Source: Sipunculus nudus
Lineage: Eukaryota; Annelida; Sipuncula; Golfingiida; Sipunculidae
Length of the DNA stretch: 64,000 nt
NCBI GenBank assembly: GCA_026874595.1
Contig: CM049322.1
Coordinates: forward strand, 57,350,386 to 57,414,385
Direction of reading: 5' to 3'
The notes beneath the pieces were generated by a model. That model saw nothing but the letters and a program-made list of their open reading frames with translations. It ran no database searches and was not told where the DNA came from. A program made the translations under genes and the position numbers. Of the stretch, positions 38,321 through 49,699 are shown in pieces. How positions within the stretch are numbered: position 1 is the stretch's first letter; every line of letters starts with the position of its first letter.

Positions 38321-38535
38321 GTAAATTGAGTTACCATGCACTTCAACTGTTTGTTTGCTGCAATATTTGTTGCAATATTTGCACAGGAAGCCGACTTTAT
38401 ATATTTCATATAATGCATTTGAAAATTAACATCTGGTTCCACATATTCTTTAAAAAACATACAACCTTCTCTATGTGTTCCTGTCATTGGAATTTCTTCG
38501 GAGTTTGCTTGATCTCTCTGTGAAGGTGTCCCGTC
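38266..38535 (-). CDS. Gene B exon 7: cytoplasmic tail
   Basis: 270 nt open from acceptor cttattattcag to the stop; 89 residues beginning DGTPSQRDQANSEEIP. The last ~17 codons (NDTVSPDRTLLTPDEIS) are encoded by the edge of the neighbouring minisatellite. It has no similarity to gene A's tail. Confidence 0.6.
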   Translation of the reverse strand, partial: DGTPSQRDQANSEEIPMTGTHREGCMFFKEYVEPDVNFQMHYMKYIKSASCANIATNIAANKQLKCMVTQFTNDTVSPDRTLLTPDEIS

Positions 38536-41063
38536 CTGAATAATAAGGAAATCCTGGTTTTACTCCGATCATACATAGCAACATGTCTTAATTATGAGCC
38601 AAATATTTTTCTTGTGTAATTTGCGTTCCCCTTTAAGGGAGGGTAGGCATATTGGGTTTGATGAGTTTATTTCTATATCAATAATTCGGCACAGTTTTTT
38701 TATCGAGACATTTTTCTCCATTGCTGACTTATGGTCACCATAGTAGTCACGTGACCAGACCATTAACCGATTATCGCTCAGCTGTGAAACGAGACCTCTT
38801 TTATTGAAATAACAATATATTGAAAACATAATCGAAGACCATTATAGCATTTTCAGATTCAAGACCCTAGATTTGTCATTACCCTTGTGTAAGCTTTGTA
38901 GACGGCTATTGTTAAAATCACTACTAACACGGCAGCTGTGACACCGAAACATGTACCAATAATTGCACCTGTGCTCATCGTGTCTTCATCTGTAAAATAA
39001 CAAATATATTTTTTTATTTGATATTATTTTGTTTTACAAATACAGACAGAAACCTGTGGCACCTAATTCTTAAGCAGATTTTAAAAGTATTTGAAAACAC
39101 CTTTAATATAGGGTTCAACTCTTCAACTGTTATATTTAGATTTGTTATTCCCTATTATATGGACAGATTTATTATATTCGAATTATTTAATAAGCCAGGG
39201 GTCTTATTCCCACTGTGGGCCTTATTGTGCATGGCAATAGGTAACCATTAATTAAACGGGTGAATTTGAAAATGTCACAGTCATTTCGGAGACGGCCATT
39301 GCAGTACTATAGTGGTTATAGTATATGCTACAATTTTATTGAGCCATTAAATTATATTTCCATGAAGACAAATTTCAAAAATAATTAAACCTCATTGTTG
39401 CTCATTTATCTTACCCTACATATTTCTTACCATGATATGAAAAACTAGATTTAATATAGTGTTAATCCTTTCTTGATTATTCAGGAAAAGTGGAAAAAAA
39501 ATATTAATTTTCAACTTAAAGTAAGTGAATATAGCATATAAAAAAAAATGTATAATGTATGCAAAAAAACTGTAATTTTGTAATCGTTTAAATTTGAATA
39601 TATTAACGTGGCGACATTTTAAAAATAAATCAACTAAATTTACACTTAAATGATCGATATATTTTATTCCATTGTTTACTTTGAAATAAAATCAATAATA
39701 ACATTTTCTGGCTTATCGAATACAAACAAGTAGAAAATTGTAATTTCAAAGACTGGATATAGTGTATAATCTCACCTCAAAGGAATTGTAAAGGATTATA
39801 TTAAAGCCAAACATACTTTAAGACTGACGATAAGCCGGTCCCGAGGTACTGACAACCACATCGAAACCTTTACTTCGGGACTTATCTTGGATATAAAGGA
39901 AATAAACACTTCGATACTAGTTGACGTAGGACAACATATTTGGCGCCACCAAAAGCCTATGAATCACACGCCCGATGCTGTGCATTAACATTTACCTGTC
40001 TGACTGCTGTTGTGGGCGCACATCACATGCCTTCTTGTATCACAAGGAACGGCCTTCAGTGTCCGTGAAGATCTAAACAGAGCTGAACAAGATCCGTCAT
40101 CTGAGGGCTGATTAACATCCCATAATGAAACGCCTGGCTGTAATTTACCTGAACATACAGAATACAGTATTTAGTCCGATGAAAGTTCGTCCACTGACTA
40201 TTCTGGCGCAACACTGAACAAAAAAATCATGGCCTGATTGATAATGATAGACTTTTTAGGGGGAAAAAATATTTATGTGACACGTTTCTTCTCTGGTGAA
40301 GACATGCATGACTTCTAAATCAGGCGTCAGAGGAATAAGACATTAACACATGAACAAATAAGTATATAGCCAACCTTGTCTGGCATATGTTATATCTATA
40401 TCATATTAACAAAGATGTTATTGGTATAACATGCATGTGTTCTTTGGTGGTATTATGAGGATAAACCGTTTCATGTTTAGCAGCAAAAAAAAAATCTCTG
40501 CTTATTGAGGCTTATATTTGTAACGGACCATATGTCCTGTCTTGTAACCACAAATGCCATTCGGGTTGTATGATATTTCAGTTGATAGGCAGATGTATAG
40601 TTCAATCTAAATAGTGGCATAAAATGAATATAGAATAATATTCGCTGGGAGCTTTAAACAGATGTTATTTACATCAGTTAATACCTTCAGGCTGTCGCCA
40701 TTCCGTGTTTCTTAATCCTACCCAGAAATCATTACAGACATAATCCCCTCTCGATACGACACGCTTTAATGCGTTTGATGACACAAGAGCTACGGTTCGA
40801 TTTTTCTGTTCACAGTTCATTTTTGCACCGTGCCAGGTTTTTTGGTCACAATGGAAAATGAAGCATGTCGTTTCTTCTCTTTGACACACAGCGAAACCGA
40901 GACCCAAAGAATTACAGGAGTTGCATCCTTAAAGAAAAATAAAATGTAAAATGTTGTGGTTTTGCATAAATAACAAAGTGTTTCTTATATATTGATCAAT
41001 CCAAGAATTGCTCAATTTATTTTTTTTTCAACCAAGAAAGATGTACCACTATCGACAACATGT

Positions 41064-41115
<52 letters not shown>

Positions 41116-43501
41116 AAAGCCCTGGATAGAGGAGATATACAGGACGGGCTATTTGTCCGTTACTGCGGGGTGTATATTAAAGGGGCCCAATCACCTATCT
41201 GACCTATATAAATTAAAGGTAATCCCTTGGCGCTTTTATAAATATAGGCCAGAAAACGTGAATATCACCGCACACAGGCTGCTTGTTTTCTAATTATCAA
41301 TGTATTAATAATATGTGAGGGCCCGCCAAAATAATCAAACAAATTTAACAATGACATCTGGCAGCAAGTCAGATGAGCCAGAATTTTGCAAATGGCAGTT
41401 TGCAACAACTGACCTTTCGACCTCCGCGTATATGCAACCTATCACCTTAGGTTATATGTTTTTCCCGTTTGTCAACATTGCTGTGTTTACAAACATGTTG
41501 TTGATAAACAAGTTCATACATCCTTCACGAAGGCGTTATTAGAACTTTCCACAACCAAAATTACCCTTAGATCATTTGATATACACAGAGGAAGCCAGAA
41601 ACCACATAATGCCTTCAAGCAAGGGTGAAGGAGATGGAATAAATCAGTAATTAATAAGAACTCACCTCGTTTCTCACATATGTGCCCGTACGATCCGGAG
41701 CAGTTTTCAGCTGTAACATGATTATCTTTCTTGACAAACAGTCCGCAAGCTGTATTGGATGTACGGATGTAAGACATCTCTGTGAAAATATAACTGGAAC
41801 CAATATAGTTATATATAACCCAATATAACTTTATTGGGCCAGGAAATAAAATAAAAAAGATCAAGACATTTGATACACAACCAGTCTTAATTGTAATTCT
41901 GTTAAAATAACCAATGTAGAGTTCTCGCATATGAACTGGATTACGAGAAAAAAATGTAAGTCTACTTCCTTAGAGAGATATAAAGTCTTATGGATATTTA
42001 AAAGATGTCACCTTTAGTTAATTAGTCAAATTACCATCATTTATTAAACGGTATTATTTTTGATAATCAGAGTGGACTTGAAATTAATTGACAATGGAGG
42101 ATGACGTCATCAGTACTTGTGTCGTCACTCGCTGTGCCACGAGCCAGTAAAATCCGTGCAGGTCATGACGCCGTATCGGTGTCCATACTGACGTCAGGTT
42201 CTCCGTTGATAACCTCCCCACCAAGTGATGGACGTCTGTGTTATTGTATACTGACGTTATATACGATCCTGCCTCACTACCACACTGTTCCGCCTCTTTG
42301 TATTGGTAAAGTTTATCGCATATTCGACCTAAAATATTACATACTATTTTATATATATATTTATTTTCATATTTTGCTTTTCGTTTATTTAACTGGTTAT
42401 TCACAGAATGACACACTTTACATTGTGCAGTGGCAGTACGATAGACTGTTGATAATAATTTAAAGCAAAATTCATTAATAATTTTTTTTAATTTCAGGCG
42501 TGTTGTTCACCTATGACCTTCTGACACCAAAGTTGAGAATGCTCTTCCTTAAATGTTCTGTCAAACATACGTGAAGACTGAATCCAGTCATGTCAGTCCT
42601 ATACTGCTTGTAACAGAGAATAAGATAAAGGAATCATTTTTCAAACGCCTCTGAGTACGGTTTCGGACGACGTGACAGAGCAGTATCTCACTCCTCTAAT
42701 GTTATATCCTAGTGATAACTTGGCCCGGGGACTGCTGCGCCTGCGGGCACTGCGTGTGTAATCAGTCCAATCAGCTCTCCTTTCTTAGTTGCGTGTTGGT
42801 ATGTTTCTTATAGCGGTGATTTTAACACATGAGCCAAAAGTCTTACGCTATCAGTCTCAGCGATAACCATGTTTGCTTAGGTACTTTTGAAGGTTGGATA
42901 GGATTGTCTTTCTAGGTCAGGAAATGTAATTAATGTTGATGCCATGTGTAAACGCACTATACTTATGATACACTTATGTATATTTAGGGAATGATAAATC
43001 TTTAATGCAGATATCCTATCAAGGCGCGTATTTACCTGATAAAGGTAACCGAATGTAATTGCAAAACGATCATGTTATATGAAATACAAGTGACATAATA
43101 AACAAATACCCGTGCACACAGTGTCAGCTATTGCCATGAGCTGACGCTAATGCAGGTAAGAAAATGTTCTGTTTAAAAATAGGATGATTTCTTTGTTCAA
43201 GGAGCTGGCCCGAACGTGAATAACAGTTTTTTTAACGTAATTGTACAGCACCGTTAACAGTATAGTAAGCTGTGTTAAACTGAGGATCACGTGCCTGTTC
43301 AATATAAGGAGGTAACGAATTCTGTTATAGGGAGATTCAGATATATACATATATGATATGATGTGTGATGTGAATGCTGCTTCCAAATAACTTTCGTTAA
43401 CACTATTTCAACGTCTTAGATTAAAACGAATGGAAATGATAATAATTTGTTCTGTTTTACTACTGTTTGGTCTGTTTGTCAAGTAACACTGGATATATAT
43501 A

Positions 43502-43560
<59 letters not shown>

Positions 43561-43719
43561 TGTGTGTGTGTGTGTGTAATTGAAAGAAACATGTAAAAGC
43601 ACTCACATGATGTTTTCGTAATACTAGTGGTTAAGATGAACACGAGCTTGCATGTTACCGCAAAATTATTTCGTCTCATGATAGATGCGACAGAATCTAA
43701 AATTGAATGAATAGAGACT
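38266..43719 (-). CDS. Gene B: two-CTLD type I membrane receptor
   Basis: Seven coding exons: 43679-43607, 42328-42117, 41777-41666, 40927-40685, 40148-39996, 38989-38883, 38535-38266, giving 389 codons plus stop. Residues 1-24 are a signal peptide; CTLD1 is about 25-132, CTLD2 about 133-264, the transmembrane helix about 273-295, and the cytoplasmic tail 296-389. CTLD2 carries FWVGLRN (WIGL-type) and LWDVNQPSDDGSC; QPS replaces EPN/QPD and there is no WND, so classical calcium/sugar binding is doubtful. Potential N-glycosylation sites include NNT, NLT, NCS and NSS. All junctions are GT-AG and in frame, although intron 2 needs a slipped pair of splice sites compared with gene A. It is probably an adhesion or recognition receptor; ligand unknown. 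No AATAAA is evident just past the stop, where the minisatellite begins. Confidence 0.75.
38883..38989 (-). CDS. Gene B exon 6: transmembrane segment
   Basis: 107 nt, phase 1-0: DEDTMSTG, then a hydrophobic stretch (AIIGTCFGVTAAVLVVILTI...) and YKAYTR. Acceptor attttacag, donor AAGG|GTAATG. Confidence 0.75.
39996..40148 (-). CDS. Gene B exon 5: second half of CTLD2
   Basis: 153 nt, phase 1-1, with LWDVNQPSDDGSCSALF and CDTRRHVMC. Acceptor tatgttcag, donor ACAG|GTAAAT. Confidence 0.8.
40685..40927 (-). CDS. Gene B exon 4: first half of CTLD2
   Basis: 243 nt, phase 1-1, with CNSCNSLGLG, CFIFHCDQKTWHGAKMNC and DFWVGLRNTEW. Acceptor tttctttaag, donor GAAG|GTATTA. Confidence 0.8.
41069..41112. 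repeat. (TA)n microsatellite in gene B intron 3
   Basis: TA dinucleotide run of about 43 bp. Confidence 0.95.
41666..41777 (-). CDS. Gene B exon 3: end of CTLD1
   Basis: Reads MSYIRTSNTACGLFVKK and NCSGSYGHICEKR (CTLD terminal Cys). The acceptor region is cacagag: using the second AG gives phase 0 and an in-frame join to exon 2, while the first AG would match gene A's phase 1. Donor CGAG|GTGAGT. Confidence 0.68.
42117..42328 (-). CDS. Gene B exon 2: first part of CTLD1
   Basis: 212 nt with 70 full codons like gene A exon 2, reading RICDKLYQYKEAEQC and SVWTPIRRHDLHGFYW. It ends in phase 0 at CAA|GTACTG; gene A has G|GTGAGG at this point, so one G has been lost and the donor moved by 1 nt. 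Confidence 0.68.
43504..43578. repeat. (GA)n(GT)n compound microsatellite in gene B intron 1
   Basis: GA run (43504-43558) followed by GT run, about 30 nt inside intron 1 from the exon 1 donor. Confidence 0.95.
43607..43679 (-). CDS. Gene B exon 1: signal peptide
   Basis: MRRNNFAVTCKLVFILTTSI then TKTS, a basic start and hydrophobic core. It ends in phase 1 at TCAT|GTGAGT; the last T plus GT of exon 2 encodes the first CTLD1 Cys. Confidence 0.65.
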
Positions 43720-43746
43720 GAAAATGTGTTGTGTCTTTTAAATATG
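43677..43746 (-). promoter_or_regulatory. Core promoter of gene B (TATA + Inr)
   Basis: TATTTAAAAG starts at 43744 and initiator TCAGTCT has its A at 43719, 25 nt downstream. The ATG is at 43679, giving a ~40-nt 5' UTR. Confidence 0.5.
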
Positions 43747-44178
43747 TATACACCTCGGTAAATTGAGTCCCCGCATGTGTCGAGGTCGAGTGTTTATTCG
43801 ATACAACAAACAGTTAAAACCCTAGTATTCTAGCATAAATCCGAAATGGGAAGTTATTAATAAATCAAACACAATGGAATACTATCCTTTTATAAATGTT
43901 TCCTTAATAGGCAAGTAGGATTTTAGGTTTTTCATTTACAATGGAATACTTCATCCTGTATCCTGCTTTACTGCGTTATTTTTTTTTATTATAAATCGTG
44001 CCTTGTTTGCTATGATGGGAGCGACCTGCTACCTATGACATGCATATGTACACACGTACGGATACAGAATGGCAGTCAGAAAAAAAAAAAAAAATTCATC
44101 AAACTGATTCAAAGGTTATTTACTCTTTCACGCGCGATTATAAGGAATACGATCGTCTGATGCATTTATCAACGTTCA

Positions 44179-47100
44179 CACTCTAAAAAATGACGTTTCA
44201 CAGATGTTTTACATGATGTTTAGCATGTTTTGTATGCAAACATGTTTCAATTTTAAACATGTTTCAAAACATGTTTCACCGTTTTTTTTTCAAAATTGGG
44301 TCCATTGAAACATCATGCTATGCCGTTACATGTGTAAACCAGGGGTAACACATGTTTTAAGACATGTCTCGCGCGGGCAATTACATTTTACTTGTTTAAA
44401 TCGCCGTTATTTTTTGCCACTGATCACATTACCGGATATTCTCCCAATTCATATGATAAACGGATTGCCAGTGATCGCGGGAAAGATGAAAACTTCCGAG
44501 AAAACGGAACGTGATTTTGAGCAATTACCAGGTCCACCTTTGATGATATTCAGTCTTGGGCGCAGAGAAGGTTTCCTGTAGCAACCCAAAATATAATTTG
44601 CCAGAAATTAAAAGGTGAGTCAAACGTTAAGTTTGTGAACAGTATATATATTCATAATATCGCTCATAGAGATACAAATATTCATGCTTTATATAAAGTA
44701 CAACCACATTTTACCTTCACAAGAATTAATATGCAATGCAAAGTACAAACCACCATTCAAATACAGTAATGTCACTTATGAGACAATTCATATACAAGGG
44801 TATGTACAGGATTTTGGAAAGATGGGGGGGGGGATCTAACCTCGGGGGGGGGGGGGGTTCCAAAATAAGAGTCCTTACTTTTCAAAATTTATGTTAAAGT
44901 TCCAAATGTTATGGTAAAGGCTATATATGGCAAATGTGTAATTTGTACTATTTAATTGTCATGATTGATTGCATACATGTAACCTTGTAAAGCTTCAAGT
45001 ATTTACAAATGGAGGCCTAGTTTTAGGATTCTAATTTTAAATTTATATTAAAGTGATACCAACCAAGGATTCGGTATTATGAAAATATTAGGTGTTTAAT
45101 TAGGGTGCTTTCAGTATTGCTCTGATAGTTTCTTTTGGTACACTAATCAGAATAGCAGCTGATGTGCCTCTCAACTATGCTGAATTGCTGAGAAACCTTT
45201 AGTCATGGAAGACTTTGTTGATGACAGCCTTTTCTGTATTTTATATTACCTTTTTGGCTGTAAAAAATTGGCTGTAGTCAGACTGAAGCCAGAAACACTG
45301 AAAGTAAATATATTGGTATGGCTGAATTATGTAAATGCTCATTCATGATTTGAGATCAGTTTTGCTACCTTCTAAAACATATAAATATTATACAGTCAGT
45401 TTTATATAATTGCGATACTTGCAGTTGTTACACACAGTGCATGCTAGTAAACCTAAGTTGTTTTCTGCTTCAGGATGTGTTAGGTTAGATTGTAGAAAAC
45501 TGCCCAACATAAAAAAAAAATATCTAAAAGGGGCATACTTTATATTAAAAAAATTAACACTCGTAAAATATAATGCATGTTTCAAGTTTTCTTTTGGAAG
45601 AAGAAAGATATTTAATTTTAAGAAAAATTGGATACACTTATATGTTCTTTTATCTATTAGAAAATTCAAGAGCAACTTTTTAAGAGTTTTATCAAATAAT
45701 TATTCAACTTTACAGTTTTAGCTCGCTGACTAAGATGCTTTGGCTTTTTAGTGTTTAGAATTAAATGCAAGCTGTAAATTTTCAGTTGTAAATTGTAATA
45801 GGTTTAAACTTATTTATTATATATTAAAGCTATGAGAGCAGCTACTTTTAGCCATTATTTAAATGTTTCGAATCTCTTTTCTCTTGAATTGTCAAACTGG
45901 TTGATTTTTTCAGGTTGTCCATAAAATTGTAAAATTGACACCAAACACACCAAATGTGTAACTAATACAACTCGGTAGAGCAAATTATGTGTATATTTAT
46001 ATGCTGAACATTTTTAAAATATTAATAACAAAATAAAATATTGCTTCATTTCCATCTACTAGGATTTTAAACAAATTTTCTCTTTACCAATTCCAGCTGA
46101 TCGCCATGACCCACAAGTTCCTTGTTATTCATTGTGCAGCAGATCAGATTAGGTTTGCTAGGTTTAATTATTGTTGTAATGCATAGTTAATAATATTTGT
46201 GTATACAGCTATGGGGAAGACAAAATTGTACCAGTACCGGTACATTCAGTATTGATATGATAAATGAATACGTGCAGACAACAGATATTTAAGTAGATAC
46301 TAAATAAACCTTATTGCTGTTAATGTGCGTGACTGCATCTATTGTAAAAGAACACTTACAGAAAACTGTGTATTTCAAATATAAAATACATGGCCATTTC
46401 TGATAAAGGTCTGCACTATGTATTCCACATTTTTATGCCAAGCATTTTTAAACTAACGAAAATTTAGTAGGAGCCATGAACTGCCATCAAACTATCAGCA
46501 TTGCCCATTTTAAATATACTGATATATAAAATATTCTTTTTTCATCTTTTGAGATAAGAGTTCCTGACTTTTATAATGATATGGGACCAGTTATGAGTCT
46601 TAGACTTATAAATGGTATTTTAAATCACTTTTAATATGTTTATATACCCACAATAAGTAATTCTGTTTTGATATATGTTTCTATTCTTATGATAGATAAG
46701 GTTTCGTCTTCAGCACCTGGCTGTAATGTATTTGAACTGGAAATTTAAGGAGGCAATCAATAATTTCCTGGTAGCTTTATATAATAACCTATAATTGATA
46801 ACCCATGCTTGAAACGTTTCCTGTTCAGTGCATCCTCCAAATTAGAAAGCATTGTCTAAGGAATAAATGTTATCTTTCCAGTAAATTTGTGAGTTGTTTC
46901 ATCAGAAGCACCTCGTCAGGTTTTCATAATGGTTGCAGTGGACATAAAACAGCAAAGACAAACAACAAAGAACATTTTCTGTGACTTTAAATATTTTTCA
47001 AAACATGTTTTATTTTGTATACATTTTTGAGACATGATTAAAATGCTAATATGCCTTCGATGGGCAAATGTAATTTTTTTCTAGGAAAACGAAACTTTCT

Positions 47101-47704
47101 TTTGAAACATATTTTATATAAAAACATGAAACACAGTGACATGTTTTACTCTAAGTTAAAACATGTTTCTTTGGAAAACACATGTTTCGAAAAATGGGAC
47201 AACTACATGTTTTAGGCTGAACAGACGTTTTGAATAGTTACATGTTTTATGAAAGTGAAACATGTCCTAAAACATGTCTTATATGTGACATATTTCATAT
47301 AAAGACATGTAACACAGAGACATGTTTAACTCTAAGTTTAAAACATGTTTCTTAGGAGAAAACATGTTTCGAAAAATTGGACAACTACATGTTTTAGGCT
47401 AAACAAACGTTTTAAATAGTTACATGTTTTATAAAAATGAGACATGTCTTAAGACATGTCATATATGCGACATATTTCATATAAAAACATGTAACACAGA
47501 GACATGTTTTATCTTACTGTCCATGAAATTTTCTCTGTGTGTGAAACATGTTTTATATATAAACATGTTTCAAGAGGATTAAAAACATGTTTTCGCAGTT
47601 GAAACATGTGTGAGTTATGAAATATGCTGGAAACATGTTTCGAAAAATGGGACAGAATGGTGTTTTAAATAGAAACATGAAACATGTCCTCAGTTTTTAG
47701 AGTG
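44179..47704. mobile_element. CACTCT-ended TIR element, CACTA-like candidate, 3.5 kb
   Basis: The left end reads CACTCTAAAAAATGA and the complement of the right end reads CACTCTAAAAACTGA (14/15 match). CA flanks both sides as a possible 2-bp target duplication. Palindromic AAACATGTTT-type motifs are clustered inside the left end (44200-44380) and even more inside the right end (46985-47690). No transposase is visible, so it is non-autonomous. Subterminal motif clusters and CACT ends fit the CACTA/EnSpm style, but assignment is tentative. Confidence 0.65.
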
Positions 47705-48063
47705 CAGTCGTATCAGATTTATCATCAAATAAATGATCGTTACATTATGAGTTTACACGGTCTTATTTTTTTTCTGGACTTCAGTGTTAATTTATTATCT
47801 AGACAATGAGTATTAATTAAAAGTACGTGCTTATCAGTTATTCCAAGAGATGAGACCACTTTGCAGTAGGAGACATGCATTATATGTGTGATACAAGTAA
47901 ACATGTACATTCAAACGAAATTCTTATACTATTTTGAAACAAACACGATTAGTTCATATGACATACTAAGAATAAATATGTGAGATATAATCATTGTAAT
48001 ACCCTAATAATTTAACGACTGGTTATAAAGTGTTACTTGACTTGCGTGAATCTTCGTTTTTGT

Positions 48064-48073
48064 GATATATAAA

Positions 48074-48155
<82 letters not shown>
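48064..48155. repeat. (TA)n microsatellite
   Basis: TA run of about 75 bp. Confidence 0.95.
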
Positions 48156-48157
<2 letters not shown>

Positions 48158-48636
48158 GATCAAGAAAAACAACACTGTAAATTCACTACAGACTGTTTCA
48201 CGGGATGCGACCCGATCCTCAGGTGAATGTTGCTAGAATGAAGTTAACGGTATGATTTGAAAAGCCGGGACTGTGCGAGATTACGAGATTATGCTTTGTG
48301 CGTATCGGGAAGAGCAAGCAAATGATTAAAACTTATCCTATTGTCCTTGGGGGCAAATAGAATTAGTCGGATTACGCGTGCGGTGCTGGTACATAACAGG
48401 GGAAAGAGGTTTTTTGTTGTTTTATTATTTTATTATTTATTACAAAGATATTTTACCAGGATGCCCATTCAGCATTCAGCACAGGGTGCTGAATTTTAAT
48501 AGGGTCCTGGGTCCAGTGAACATCTCAGTTGTATACACATATGATATAATAATACACATATACTATAAAAATACACATAATACAAAAGGCAAACATTCTA
48601 CACTCATACCAAGTGGATTAGATTCGACAAACTCAC

Positions 48637-48669
48637 CATGAGATAGTGGCAACGCCATGTCCCTTAACA
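48637..48669 (-). other. Small exon candidate MALPLSH
   Basis: Between a very good acceptor (ctctcactgccctgcag) and donor (CATG|GTGAGT), 33 nt contain ATG and end in phase 1. A possible upstream 5' exon ends ACGAG|GTGAGT at 49099. No downstream partner is proven and there is no signal peptide, so this is weak. Confidence 0.2.
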
Positions 48670-48743
48670 CTGCAGGGCAGTGAGAGCAGCTACCGAAACA
48701 GGTAAGTCTACCGAGCGGATCCTCTTGAGGGATGGGTGAGCGA

Positions 48744-48746
<3 letters not shown>

Positions 48747-48781
<35 letters not shown>
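48747..48781. repeat. (TA)n microsatellite
   Basis: Short TA run. Confidence 0.95.
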
Positions 48782-48785
<4 letters not shown>

Positions 48786-48929
48786 GGAGCACGGTTATGC
48801 ATATATCGGGCATGGTTATTTTGGGCTTGGGGTGTATACAAAAGTCAAACACTGTACCATGCAGTTCACAAAGGAATAACGAACATCTGACACACATTAT
48901 TGTAGCGGGCTACATTAATTATCATACCG

Positions 48930-48930
<1 letters not shown>

Positions 48931-49006
<76 letters not shown>
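48931..49006. repeat. (TA)n microsatellite
   Basis: TA run of about 75 bp. Confidence 0.95.
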
Positions 49007-49008
<2 letters not shown>

Positions 49009-49538
49009 GTTACAGGGCCGACTATTTACTCTGACACATGTACATCACAGCTTTGTAAGCTTGTACGGGTCGTCAAAATATGATCAATAAGAATACTCAC
49101 CTCGTTTAGGCAGGTTGACTGCATGGCCCCGGTGTCTACAGCAAACTCGTCATCCTTCACGCTCGTTCGGATGCGTGGTTTTAGATGGTTGAAAAAGATG
49201 AGCAATAGTCATATGACCAATCACAAAGGGTATTGCAGTATTACTCTTGAAAAGTTACCGATGATGCTGGGAATTTACAAGGGAAATTCTTTCAGGTCAG
49301 CATTCCCTTTGGCAATTATCCCAAATGAAACTCCACGGCTGCTGAGCCGCATGACACGTTTATGTTTATTTAAGATTCCTTATCTGCAGTTTGCACAGGA
49401 GTGAGTTGTACACCGTGGTTCTAACACTCTATGACAGCATCCGATATATGACACAGTTTAGCTGTTTAAAGACCTAATTTACAGTACCCATAAAAAGAAC
49501 ACAACTGCATCAGAGGACTTAAATCTCAAATAAAAGTA

Positions 49539-49690
49539 CAGTACAGCCGCACCTCTCTTAGTGGGCACCTCCATAAAGTGGGCACCTCTATAAGTTGGGC
49601 ACTATTGGGCAGTCCCATATATTTTCTCTTTATTTTGTTTAACTAATGTGGGCACCTCTATATTGTGGGCACTTCATTAAATTTCCCAGC
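49539..49690 (+). mobile_element. Pogo/Tigger-like terminal fragment
   Basis: CAGTACAGCCGCACCTCTCTTAGTGGGCACCTCCATAAAGTGGGCACCTC, preceded by TA. The repeated (AG)TGGGCACCTC units are typical of pogo/Tigger termini. The matching far end was not found. Confidence 0.55.
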
Positions 49691-49699
49691 TGAAATGCT

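Noticed and set aside
43147-43386. Hydrophobic minus-strand ORF as a gene B signal exon
   Set aside because: Lies downstream of exon 1 in intron 1; the 43679 ATG has promoter, signal peptide and phase-matched donor.
45388-45721. Overlapping ~100-codon ORFs on both strands
   Set aside because: Inside the AT-rich interior of the 3.5-kb TIR element, with no transposase motif.
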